Shown: positions 28,702 to 40,890 of the stretch, piece by piece | Layout of the letters: every line of letters starts with the position of its first letter | Numbering within the stretch: the stretch's first letter is position 1 | Source: Citrus sinensis | Taxonomy: Eukaryota; Streptophyta; Magnoliopsida; Sapindales; Rutaceae | DNA: 64,000 bases | Reading direction: 5' to 3' | Assembly (NCBI RefSeq): GCF_022201045.2 | Contig: NC_068558.1 | Span: forward strand, 806,001 to 870,000 | Notes under the pieces: model-generated | Seen by the model: only the letters and a program-made list of their open reading frames with translations | Database searches by the model: none | Told to the model about the DNA's origin: nothing | Program-made: the position numbers and the translations under genes

Positions 28702-31031
28702 ATGAATGCTTTTGGGAGATGCTTTTGCATGAAGAAATCCAAACAGATACCTGGGTATGAGGATCCTATCATTCTTGCTTCTGAGACACATTGTAAGTGA
28801 AAATTATATAAGGCAATGCATTGAATCAATTTGAATCCACATCTTAAATATCTTGTTTTGAAAGTTTTCACGGTTACCTCTTGCACTTGCATCAATGTAA
28901 AATGCCAGAAGGGTTTTAAATCTAGTATTTTTTAGCATATTCTTCTAGTTCTATGGTCTCTCCTTTGAATGCGCGTATGCCATTGTCTTTTGTTGCTGCT
29001 GTGTATGAAGTGTGCATGCTTGATATATCAGCCAGTGCTAGGGCCTTGATGTGCCAAAAGTCCCAAATCAATTTGAATTTTACAAGATTTTTGCAATCTG
29101 ATGTTGATCGTTGTCTGTTTTTTTAACATATCTAAACCAGAAGTGTATCTGATTTTTGGGCAGTTACTGTGAATGAAGTAGAGGCTTTGTATGATCTGTT
29201 CAAAAAGTTAAGCAGTTCAATAATTGACGATGGTCTTATTCACAAGGTATCTCCATCTCACTTTGCACCTGTGATTAGTTTTGAATACATGCCCTGCACT
29301 CTGAAAGCTTAGCTTGAGATTGCTATTGAGCTCAAATTGACATTGTATGAGAAGTGCAAATTTCATATTTACTTTTGACACTTTCTGCAGGAAGAATTCC
29401 AGCTTGCACTTTTAAGGAATAGCAGTAAGCAGAATCTTTTTGCAGACAGGGTATGCATTATATTATCAAATTACTTTCTGTTTTATGTTTTTTTTTTTAA
29501 TCTAAAGTATTTGACTTAATTGAAGGCCAGTCCTGAACTAAAACCTTACTTCCTCCATTTTCTCATCACTTTTTTATTGCTTTCTCATTACATTGTGGAA
29601 AATTTTACCGTCATCATCTGGTCACTTCTTGTCACAATCTCATCAATTTTTCGTCACTTTCTCTTACTTTCTGGTCATTTCTCATAACTTTCACATAACT
29701 TTCTTGTCACTTCTCCTCAATTCTTGTAACTTCTTCTCGTATTCTCACCGCTCTCTTCATTTTTCATTGCCTTTCAGTCATTTACTGTCAATTCTCCTCA
29801 CATCCTTGTAACTTCTTCTCGTATTCTCATCACATTCTTATCACTCTAATGTCCATTGTCAATCATATTGTCTAATTTCTGATCTTGTTCAATCTGACTC
29901 CATGCCACAAGTTATTCCATCTTAAGCAAGGGTTTTTATAGCAGATATTTGATTTATTTGATGTTAAGCGTAATGGGGTGATTGAATTTGGAGAATTTGT
30001 TCGGTCGCTAAGCATCTTTCACCCAAGTGCTCCTGAAGCAGAGAAAATTACATGTAAGATAATATTATTTATTATACATGACAGAAAATCGTATCTGTTC
30101 TCCTTCTTTTATGTTTGGCATTTGTATACTATATGACTTTATGTTCATAAATCTCTATGTTCCCTGTCAAATATGTTATGATCTTAAGACGGAAAATTTT
30201 GTCTTTTCAGTCGCATTTAGATTGTATGATCTTCGGGGAACTGGCTACATTGCGCGTGAAGAGGTGAATACTCAGAAAGGCTGAATATACATTGCAGCTT
30301 GCAACTGTTTTATATAATTTTAAAGTTGATGCCACTAATGATGAACCTAAACATCTATAAAGCTTTGGAGAATTTGTTTATGTCAGAAGTCTCATGCATA
30401 GAATTGCAATGATGTTAATTACTTATTGGTTTACATTAAGCTTTTCTGTGTTCTTGTATAATGATTCTTAAATTAGTTTCTATGATTCTGTCAGATGTCA
30501 ATGTCATTATTCTTTATTTTAGTTATGCAATATCTGCAAATCTGATACTGACAGTCTATGCTGTAAATATGTATTATTGCTGTGGAAGCTTAAGGAAATG
30601 GTAGTATCCCTTCTGAGTGAATCAGAACTGGCACTTTCCGACGATGTTGTCGAATCAATTGTAGACAAGGTGTGCCGGATACTATACAGCTAAAAAATTT
30701 CGGTGTATTTCACTCATTCTTCTTTGAAGATTATAAACTGGGTTCTTGTTTTGTACAGACAATGATGGAGGCAGATATAAAAGGAGATGGGAAGATTGAT
30801 CTGGAAGAGTGGACGGAATTTGCGGGAAGGAATCCAACTATCTTAAAGAGCATGACGCTTCCATATTTAAAGTATGTCCTCAAAGCTTACATTGAACACT
30901 GAATTCCCCTTGAGTTACTACTATTTGTACGCTGTTACTAAATTATTGATTTTTCACTTGGGCTTCCATTTTCCAGGGAAATAACTATGGCATTCCCAAG
31001 CTTTGTGCTGCACAGTGAAGCTCGATATTAG
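28702..31031 (+). CDS. Calcineurin B-like calcium sensor, CBL8-like
   Basis: Eight exons join in frame to 214 aa: 28702-28792, 29164-29246, 29391-29450, 29945-30053, 30211-30263, 30589-30669, 30759-30871 and 30977-31031. Four EF hands: the degenerate first ([14 protein letters not shown]), then loops [25 protein letters not shown] and [13 protein letters not shown], with the C-terminal FPSFV (FPSF) motif. CBL proteins bind calcium and recruit CIPK kinases to membranes. The N-terminus [14 protein letters not shown] lacks the Gly2 myristoylation site and resembles Arabidopsis CBL8 (MLAF..CF..K, also 214 aa). It heads a tandem pair with the next gene. The acceptor before exon 6 (TGTGGAAG) is weak but gives the expected 81-bp exon and the family sequence EELKEM. 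Confidence 0.88.
29530..29860. repeat. Degenerate pyrimidine-rich minisatellite in CBL8-like intron 3
   Basis: Many imperfect copies of a short TTCTYRTCACTTTC-like unit. One longer near-duplicate (TTGTAACTTCTTCTCGTATT at about 29724 and 29803) recurs at a period of about 79 bp. All lie on the transcribed strand between exons 3 and 4 of the CBL8-like gene. Confidence 0.6.
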
Positions 31032-32203
31032 AAATAATTACCGAAGCAAATATGTGTTCAAGTTTTTTTTTCTTTTTCTTTTTTTCTCTTTAGATGCTCG
31101 AAACATGGAGAAGAAATGTCCTAATGCATTTGCGTTTGCACTTAAGCATTGAGAGGAAGAAAATATGGATTCCTCAAGGCCATTGAAATGCAGCTTAGTA
31201 AGATTAATTTTTATTAACTCTCGATCATTCTTTAGATGGAACTTGTACATTTGGTTTGTTGATTACTTCCCATGCATTTTCTTAAAAATCAATTGTATGC
31301 TGAATGTGGTTATTAAAGTACAAAAGGTTTTCCCTTTTTTTTCTCTCTTCTTTTTTTCCTTCCTTTTTATTACCCTTTTGCTGCCTTGAATTATTTAGAA
31401 TCACAAAATACATGGCATGTCAAAAAAAAAAAAAAAATTAATTTAACGTGAACAATTTTATTCTACTTGCCAAGCTATTGGCATACAACGATTCTATTCC
31501 AAATAGGTTTCTAATCTCAAATAAGAGATTATTAGCCAGTTGATTTGCGCCAAAATAAAACTGGCACAAAATTTAACTTGATGGAAAATGAAATGTACGG
31601 GTGAAGAGAACATAAAAACTATCGGCTCTAGTTGTCATTAAATCAGATTCCATAGGTAGCAGCGGCAACTATCAGAACCCAGTAGTGCATTTGAAAGGTG
31701 AGCATCAGCAAATGACTTGTCAATTAAAATGCTGAAATTCATCCTATACGCATTTGTGCTACTAGATACGTTACCATAAATAGTGATCAGCATTTGTAAT
31801 ATCAAATTTTTTATTTTCATGGTCTTACAAACAACAGTAATAAAGAGCCGTGACACAAAAACTGGAAAAGATATCATTATTCTGCTTATTGGCAGCTTGC
31901 GGTTCATAATTAAGACGTTCAGCAAGTTCATGGGAGCCATGCTTATGAGCATCCTCACGTGGAAGTTCTGTGACTGGAACATGATGCTTGCAAATCTTTC
32001 CAAATATTCAGACAGAAACTAGAAAAGCCTAATGTGCGAACCTCTTTGAAAGCTATATACGGAATTTGATTCTTGCATATCTTTATAAATTTCAGCTGGC
32101 ATGGAGCACGATGCTTGCAAATCCTTCTATTTGAACAATTACATAGTTTGCTTTTGCTTCTTAGCTCAAACAACGCCGGATCTTTGATACCTGAGCATCC
32201 TGG
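31032..32203. other. Spacer between the tandem CBL genes
   Basis: The CBL8-like 3' UTR and poly-T-rich flank lie at about 31032-31440. The rest is the CBL5-like promoter region. Two minus-strand open stretches near 31.86-32.2 kb look faintly coding (see findings), but I could not assign them to a gene. Confidence 0.4.
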
Positions 32204-33976
32204 ATGGGCTGTGTTTGCATGAAGCAACGACTAAAATCTGTAAACCATGCTGCTCTTGCTGCTCAAACCCATTGTAAGCCTCACTTTCATCGAGTAATAA
32301 ATTTCGTTTGTTAGTATTTACATTCTTAGTTGACTTAGCTTTTCTTCTCTTTCCTTGCTTATGTCATGCAGTTAAAGAAACTGAAATTGAAATTTTGTAT
32401 CTGCTCTTCAAGAAATTAAGCAGCTCTTTAGTTGATGATGGGATTATAAGCAAAGTAAGTTCCACTCGTTATAAACATGTACAATTGTGAATACATGATA
32501 CAAGCTAATGCGATATATGAATGCAACAAAATTTGATATCATGAAGGCAAAGGATAATTCATATGTTTTTCTATGGATGAATTCATTCTGAACCTTTTCT
32601 TTATGCAGGAAGAGTTTCAGCTTGGCTTATTTAAGAACCACAAGAAGCAGAGTCTAATTGCAGATAGGGTCAGTTTCCCACTAACTTATGATGAATGACA
32701 CATTTTAAGTAGTGCTGTTTTAATAGCTATGCTAATAATTTTGTTTCTGCTCTGGACGAAAATGTGTCATCTTGAAAGGTGTTTCAACTATTTGACTTGA
32801 AACGTGATGGGGGCATAGAATTTGAAGAGTTTGTTCGATCTCTGAGTATCTTCCATCCGGAAGCACCTCATGCGGAAAAAGTCAGCTGTATGCAAATTCT
32901 TCCCATCTCTGTGTCCGTGTGCCCACATCACACTCTTCCAAATAATGTGCTAAAACTTGTTAAATATCTAATATGGCAGTCGCATTTCAGTTATTCGATG
33001 TATCGCAAACAGGATTCATTGAACGCGAGGAGGTAAAGGGAATCATTTTGACATTGCTGCTTGGTGTGGCCAAATTAACTAATAGTTGTAAACGCAACTG
33101 ATATCTAGATACTGATTGACTGAAGTAGTTTTGAAATCCATCTGATGAAAGGTTAAGGAGATGATTTTAGCACTGCTAAAGGAGTCAGACTTGATTCTAT
33201 CCGATGACATCATTGAGGCTATTATTAACAAGGTATGATTTGCACAGGTGATTGTTAAATGGCCAGATCTATCTCAAGAACTAATGATTAAGCATATTTT
33301 CCCTTTGTATTTGCATAGGCATTTGAGGATGCAGATTTCAAAGGAGATGGAAAAATTGATCCGGAAGAGTGGAAGGAATTTGTGGCTCGCAACCCATCCT
33401 TGCTGAAGAACATGACGATTCCATATTTGAAGTAATTCCCTTCATCCAGCTTCTATGTTTTTCTTCTTACCAGAAAAAAATAATAATAATAATCATAATA
33501 ATGTACGTGGAAAATTCCCAACGTGAAACTCTACATTTTAGCATCATCCAGTTATTAAAAAGCCTAATTCACTGCTTTGATACTATTTACATGTGAAATA
33601 TACCTGCATACTTTATTTACGTGTTCTATCCAGCTTTGTATTTGCTTGCACTGATGCTTTTGCGTCATCAAAAATGGAAACCTCAAGAACTGAGATAATA
33701 TGACCTTGAAAGTTTGAGATACTGATCCTTGATCATATGAGAAACTACGTTTTTCTATTTTTCTAATTTTTGGCCAGGGTCAAGATTACTTTGAAACTCT
33801 ATTTCGACTACAGAACAGTTAAAAAAATTTGTATCTCATACAATGATCTGATTTCGAAGCCACTGAAGCCAAAATAACCATGGTATAATTCCATTTGTTG
33901 CAGGGATATTACAACTGCATTTCCTAGTTTTGTTCTCAGGCCAGACATTGAAGATGACATTAACAGCTTCCTGTGA
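32204..33976 (+). CDS. Calcineurin B-like calcium sensor, CBL5-like
   Basis: Eight exons join in frame to 213 aa: 32204-32273, 32372-32454, 32609-32668, 32779-32887, 32980-33032, 33152-33232, 33319-33431 and 33904-33976. The six internal exons have exactly the lengths of the upstream paralogue (83, 60, 109, 53, 81 and 113 bp), so the two are a tandem duplication. The N-terminus MGCVCMKQ has Gly2 for myristoylation and Cys3/Cys5 for palmitoylation, predicting membrane anchoring. EF loops read [25 protein letters not shown] and [13 protein letters not shown]. The tail is FPSFV plus an acidic extension [19 protein letters not shown] and MTIP point to the CBL5 clade. Its likely job is decoding calcium signals through CIPK kinases. 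Confidence 0.88.
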
Positions 33977-34239
33977 GAAGTATATCATGGAATTATCAAG
34001 AAAGATGATACATGTAATAATATTTGTCAGTCAGAACCAGAATACATCAATTAACAATCTGGTAATGTTTTATGCATACAGCATTAAAATATCAAAGTTT
34101 TCACAATCTTCTGCCGGTATCCCTGAAAGTGTTACTCTTATCTGCAAGATATGTGAAGTAATTGGTAGAAGAGTAAACTTTAGGCCCAAATGCATAGGAC
34201 ATTTAGGCACAGCCCCTCTCTGTTGTTGAAGTTTCTCCA

Positions 34240-36125
34240 TCAAATTACGCGAAATTTTGGAGCAATCATCTCCTCCAAGTTCATAGGATAGCACATTTCC
34301 GTGTGCAGGCCATTCCACACATTGTCTGCCAGGATGGCATTCACCGCATCAGTTGGATGGAACTCATCCCACCAGATATGATTTGAGGCATTGCTGCAAG
34401 CCATTTCAGGTGATAGGCACAATATCCACCCTTTATACTTCCCGAACCCACAGCAAGCATCAGTAGTAGCATTGAAACCTGAATGAAAGCAAATGTTATG
34501 AGATATTTGTGCTAATAAAAATTATCTGATTTGCAAACAGCCAAACGAATTGAGATTATCTTACCATAATGCTCGTGATTCTTGATTATGTCCATAGAAC
34601 CTTCATACATGTCACAGAAGATAACAATGATATGGGGAAGCTCTTGACGAAGCTCGTCAACCATGTATCTCATTACAAAATTGAACTCCATGATCATGTT
34701 ATTTATATCCTCAACACAGTCTCCATTTTCACTGTTGTACTTCCACAAGTAGTGAGGTGCACAACCAATAGGTGCCAACCCCATGAGCACCACTTTCCTC
34801 ATATTCATATTGTACAGGTTCTGTACAATCAAAATTCACAACTCAGAAAGTTCAGACTAGATATTTAATGAGATCAGATAACACAATATGCACATTATTA
34901 CCTTAATTTCTTGCTTCAATGTATGTGCCAAGAACTTGTTGAAAGCCCAGGGCAGGTAAACGTTTTGCACATTAGATATATTAGGCAGGTAGTAATGTAT
35001 GTAGTCATTTATCCCAATTGAAATGTAAAACACTGAGTTGGAGAAAAAATGAGCTGCAGGATCTTCCCCCATATTGATAATAAACTGCTGATAGGTATCT
35101 GTGAACTGCTGAATTTGCTGTGTCAAGGAGATGCGTTGACCCTGTGACATGTTATATCAATAATGAATAATGATAAGTGTTCGATAAATCTGCGTTATCC
35201 TTGACTTCGAGAATATTATCCACAACAAAGGCAGTGGCAAGCATACCAATTGCGACCCACTTGAGAATATAATTCCGGCACCAGCAGATGCATAATTCAC
35301 TCCATGAATCATGCCTTCAACGCCCCCAGTCTGGTTGAGATAACTAGGCACGAAAGGGAGCCCGAGGCGTAATGCTTATCAAATTATTCAAAGACAGAAA
35401 AGCTTAAGTCAGTAAAGTCCTGAGTTCAAATCAGTTTTCTTCAATAAAAGCAAAAGTGAGATGCATTGTACACAACGGATTCACAAACCCCATAATTCAA
35501 CCAAATCAAGAATTTCCATACAAGAAAATGTAATCAACATTTCTGTGAACTTTGGCAATAAGACCAAAAAGAATGAGAGTTTTCGTTTCTTGTTCTTTCA
35601 GCAACCAAACAGATTGAAACCAGAGGAAAAGACAAATAATAATAACCCAGATAACAAACAACCTATAAGATTAAAAAGATTCGATCTTTACACTTTTTCT
35701 TGAAAGTTTTGAATAATACAATAAATAAAGAAATTACCAAGATAGTCGACTGGGATTCTTCCATTAGAGAACCTTCCAGTAGGCTGGTGAGTATCAAAGT
35801 CTCGGCCGTAAGGAAGGCGATCCGCACGAGCAAACGTGCCAAGAAAGTTATTAGTGCCACTGTCGACAGAGGAGTCGCCGATAACGAACAAGGCAGGGAC
35901 AAGGGGATGAGACTCTGGTGACGGTGCTTGTACTGATGCTGGTGTCGGGGATGGAGATTGAGATTGAGATGGAGAGATTGAGGAAGGTGATATTGATATA
36001 TGACTAATTGGGATCGAGCTCGGAGAGTAGTTGAAGAAATCTTCAGGGAATTCGAGAGCTCTTGAGGGGTTAAAGATGGCAGATAGCGTTAAAGCTGAAA
36101 CGAGAAGAGCAAGACTCGTCGCCAT
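34240..36125 (-). CDS. GDSL/SGNH esterase-lipase (At4g10950-like)
   Basis: Five exons, 35738-36125, 35247-35374, 34902-35141, 34565-34820 and 34240-34478, join in frame to 416 aa. The signal peptide is [17 protein letters not shown], cleaved near residue 24. A Ser/Pro-rich linker (about 31-75) precedes the hydrolase domain, an unusual N-terminal extension for a GDSL enzyme. Block I is [13 protein letters not shown] (catalytic Ser about residue 85), block III has GINDY, and block V is [11 protein letters not shown] with the catalytic Asp and His. It is a secreted serine hydrolase of unknown substrate. I chose the ATG at 36125 because it opens a clean signal peptide; an in-frame ATG at 36188 would add 21 polar residues. 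The gene is convergent with the CBL5-like gene, 263 bp apart. Confidence 0.9.
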
Positions 36126-39100
36126 TTTGCTTTGGACGTGAGCAATTGAGGAAGCAATTGGCGGGTAAGAAGTAGTAGTTGAATGCATAAACCGAAAACG
36201 AAATTAACCACCAATACGCATCGTTTAGCTTAACCCTTTTATGTTGATTGCGAGGAATAATTTGAGGGGTGTTTTTAGAAGTACTCCAAACAGATCCCTG
36301 GGCTTCTTTTATCATCACACCACAGCATATAAGATGTTAAAACATGGGTGTGAATAGCGGTACTCTTTATCGAGTGCTTGTTAGTTGTTATGGCGAGCCC
36401 ATTTATGGCTATGGGGTTGATGTTCTCAATTGGGTCCGAATCAGTACAACTGTAGCTGTTGTCTTTCGATGGGCCGTTTATAAACACCGTCAAGTTACGG
36501 AGTTACACAAGCGGCAGAAAGGGGTGTGAGGAATTATACAAAAAGACAAATACAGCGGCAAGTCGGCAATAACTGAATATTTTTTGCCGACCACGACTCA
36601 ACACCTTTCGCAACGGCTACGAGGAGCGTCAACTGATTATTTCCAGACTGACACGAGTCTGAAAGTATCTTTGAAAAGAGAGTGCTGCTCTCCAACTCCA
36701 ACTTCAGAGCAAATAAATAAATGCGAACAGTAGCATTCTGACACGTGGCAAGCCAGTTGGCGACAGTCACCGAATCAAAATGTAAAGAACAGGTGGCAGT
36801 GGGAGCATAATATTTGTAAGGTAATCGGTTACTTCTTTTGGGTAACAATTTTAATTTATATTTGTGACAAATCAGGTTTTAGTTGTTGCGGTTCTGGTTA
36901 CAAACACGGTTTGCGTTGTGAAGGAAAATATTTTGGTTAGAGAAATAGTGTTACGGTTGAAAATTATAACTTTTTTAGATTGAAAAAAAAAAAAAAAAAA
37001 AAACAACAACAATTGCTAGAGCTGCGATATTTGAAAGATTTGATTTGTGGAGCTACAACATGGAGACCACAATTTTACTTTACCCGGAAGTCATTTCGCT
37101 TTGCGTAGACTATATGAAAATCTTTTTAACCAAAGGAGGAGAGAGACATTATAAGTATAAATTACAAACACAATCACAATCAGTTGAGTAACCACCATTT
37201 AAATTCACTGCAATTTAATGTACCTAAAGAATTTGATTTTCTTTTCTATTGTTTTTATTTAATTTTAGATTTAATATGCTCATTTAAAGTGATTTTGTTG
37301 ATGATTTTTTTTTTGAACTTATTTTTATATATTTATTGTCAGTAGGGACAAATAAAATTTTTAGTTGAAATTAAAACATAATTTTCTAGGGAAAAAAAAA
37401 AAACAGATCTAGCGATAGCAGCCCTATATGGCTCTACCATTGATCACTGTCACAATTACAGTTATAAATCTAATTTCTATTTAAATTCTAATTACAATTA
37501 TAATTAAAACTACAATTGTTTCATAAAATCATTCTATAGTCATATTGTTGGGACCAAATCAATTTTATTACTTTGACGAAGATATAATTTAATAAACGTT
37601 TAGTTGCAAAAATTAATGTTTTAACTTAATTATCCTTAATATAAGTGATATAAAAGTAAAATTAGCACTTCGTTAATTATTAATGAAAGGAAGAAGTCAA
37701 ATTCAATGTAGACACATTGCACAAAATTAATTTGACATCTTTACTTTCATAAATTTTGCTTCTATTGCTTCTCAAAAGATGGCATGGGTAATTTGTTGCA
37801 GTCGGTCGAAGATAACTTTACATTTGTTAATCTCACTATTATCTTTTTACTATTTGAGCCGGTTACTGTCATAATTATATTTAATTCTAATGGCCACAGA
37901 AACATAGTTTGTTAGATCCAATGGCTAAGTTAGAGCAAATCCAACTTAGCCGAACCCATAGAAAAAATTTTCCACTCAACTCTCTGACAGAGATTTTAAT
38001 ATATTAAGTAACTTTTCACCACGATAATACTATTTTCCAAAGAATGAAATTAGATTTTTTTTTAATTGATCAACCTAATAGCAACTCAATCCCCTATTTC
38101 GAATATCAGACCTCTTATTTTGGACAAAGTAATTTTATTATTTCAACTAAATGTTACTCGTCGATTTATTTAAAATTACATTATAATGTACTCATAATAT
38201 ATATAATGTATTGGGAGTCTAGATTGATGTAATTATAATATGGTTTCTGAAATTCTTGCTAAACAACCAATAAGAAGATTAATTGAGTTTTAAAAATTTC
38301 TTCAATAATAACTCCACAATTAAACTCCAACAACTACCACCATACAAAAACAACAATAACCACAATCAATAAGTAATTAAGAGACAATGGTAGATAAAAC
38401 AGTCATAATACTTTTTCGCTCAAGTGCGCATGAATTTATATGAATAAGTAAGTAAAAGTTTAAGGGTGTTTAGAAATATTAAATTTTAGTTTAGATGAAC
38501 CTAAAAAATGATTTAGAGTTGAGTTTATATAGATAAATATAAAAATTAGCCGTTACGAGCACAAAACAAAAATCTGTGCATAATTGATTCACCGGTTTGC
38601 TGATGTGGCTAGTTAGCATTGAAGGATTTTAGAACATACTAGTCTATGGCCATGGGAAAATCAATTCACTGGTTAATCACTAGACAACTTAATAATCACA
38701 AAATGGTTCGTTGGTTTAGCTAAACCGGTTCGCAGCTTTGGCTTATCCTAACTTTGAAAATTCTGCATTTTGGTCCATGTTTGCAAACTTTTCTCTATTT
38801 ACAAAAGTGCCAAAATTTTTAAAATATCATCAAATAAGTTCTCTTTTAAATTTCCAAAAATACTACAACGACCATACAAGCTTTTGATATTTTTAAATTT
38901 ATTGAAACTTTTCAAAACCTTTACAAATCAATCCATATACTTGGAAGAAACTCATCCAATTTTGATAACAACTTCCATTTTTCTTCAAGTATAGAAAACA
39001 TAACTTATGAAAACAAAGATAGATTTGATTGCCAAGATCATGATAAAACTTGAGTTTTTAAATGTTTGACCATGCATAAATCCAACAAACTAAATTTACA

Positions 39101-39843
39101 AGAATTATGAAAATGAACATGACCTAAGCTAGTGTTCTTCACATTTGAGTCTTGATTTGACAAGAATGTTCTTGAGTCCTATGAGTTTGATATCACATGA
39201 ATGACTTTTAGTCTTCAAGGACTAATGAGATTCAAAAGTGTTTTTTTTTTTTTATTATCTTGTTATCGTCAAAATCAAAATTTGTAAGACCCTTTATATT
39301 AGCAATTTTGATTTACTATATATACTATAGTTCACAAGTTTATCAAGCAAAAATGAGTCTAAATCCTTACAAATTATATATTAGCTTTGAGGTTTTGTTG
39401 TGTGGAACTAAAAATTTTTACCGTTATATATAGTATATGTCAAGAGTTTGTTATTCATAACTTGAAAATTCCTATTTAATAAAGATAAGATAGACCATAC
39501 ATATATAAATATTTATGATAAAAGATACAAAGTATGTGGAAACTCAAATTTCTTATCCTCCAATATAGAAGAAAACCTGTTTACCATAGAATCAAGTACA
39601 AGCAGCCACACAATTAGGCTTTGCTTTTCAAATGTTCAATATACTCTTAAAAATTAGATTTAAAAAAAGTCCTTGCGCTAGTACAACTTTTTAAGTTCAG
39701 TTTCTTTTAAAAGAAAAGGGCAAAAAAAAAAAAAAAAAAAAGAACATACATAAATCTTTATTGTAGGGTCAATAACCACATGAGGAATCATGATCTAGGC
39801 TCGTAAGGCACTTTATTATCTGTATTTTATTTATCATTTCAAC

Positions 39844-40082
39844 TTTTTTTTTTGATATTAATCACGAGGTATCTTAGGGAGGACCCCAACTGTGGGAGGT
39901 ATCTTTAAGTCCGTGAGGCATCTTTAAGTCCGTACCACAACCCAGACTAGAAGTCCCCGCTCGAATCGAGAGGCACATGTTCTCCCAACAAAGGCGACTT
40001 CCCTGCGACTCGAACTGGGGAGCAAACCCAGTCAAGCTACTTAAGAGGACTCCATTGCCAGTGGAGCCAACACTTTCTTGGT
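39844..40082 (-). mobile_element. tRNA-derived SINE with intact target-site duplications
   Basis: On the minus strand the 239-bp element starts ACCAAGAAAGTG. It has a Pol III A box-like TGGCAATGGAGTCC and a B box-like CAGTTCGAGTCG, and ends in an A-run (TATCAAAAAAAAAA). It is flanked by a perfect 10-bp target-site duplication TCATTTCAAC (39834-39843 and 40083-40092). Near its 3' end a short unit containing ATCTTTAAGTCCGTGAGG is tandemly repeated. SINEs encode no protein and move using LINE machinery. Intact duplications and A-tail suggest a fairly young insertion. Confidence 0.85.
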
Positions 40083-40856
40083 TCATTTCAACTTCGTTTT
40101 ATTTTATCTAATAATCGAACATTATTGACATTCCCGTGTAAAGTGCGCCACAACTAAAGGGAACTGCAAAAGAAAGAATCAAGATTGAGGCCTGCATGTC
40201 CCGCTCTTTTAACTTGAAAATTTGAATGATGGATGATGATTCAGTTTTCTCCTTTCTCCTGTAATGTAAATTAAATTCAAAGCCAAAAGCCAATCGCATT
40301 GCATTGAAACTCCCGTTTAGGTGCATGCATTCCCGTGTAAAGTGAACCTTCCTTTCTGCCGGTTACGTCGCTGCTGCAATCCCACCTCCTTTTGCTCGTT
40401 AAAGGAAACAACAAAGCTCGTGCACGCATCCATCATTGTTCATTAACCAATTGATGGCTTATTATTAATTAAATATCATCAAACCGCCCTTTTAATTAAA
40501 TTATCACAAAGCAGCAGAGTGCGTTGTATAATCTAATTTTTTAATAGGAGCAAAATTTTAAGTTAGTCTTCATATATTTTTAAATTTTCAATAAATTTTA
40601 TGTTGTAATATTGATATAGGGAGATTGTTAGTTTTTCTCATACCAAAATCAATAAATAACATTTACCCTTATTGTTTTCATAATATTCATAAACTCTATT
40701 GGTACAAAAAATTTAAAATGAAAAGAGGAGTAAATGGATCATTTACTTGATAATATATCTTGGGAATATAAAATATACATTTGTTATAAGAAAAGTGTTT
40801 AAGAAAATAACAAAAATACAAAAAAAAACTTATTATTAATTTTTTTTCATACCAAG

Positions 40857-40887
<31 letters not shown>

Positions 40888-40890
40888 TAT
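40857..40890. repeat. (TA)n(CA)n compound microsatellite
   Basis: ATATATATA followed by about eight AC units in the gene-poor region. Confidence 0.9.

Noticed and set aside
35420-35450. B-box-like GAGTTCAAATC in GDSL intron 1, possible tRNA or SINE
   Set aside because: No pairing acceptor or T stem, no A-tail and no target-site duplication found.
36534-36848. 104-codon minus-strand open frame upstream of the GDSL gene
   Set aside because: Composition is not protein-like and no motif or splice partner was seen.
38450-39310. Middle-repetitive-looking DNA, possibly an LTR relic
   Set aside because: I could not find paired ends, duplications or coding remains, so it is not annotated as an element.
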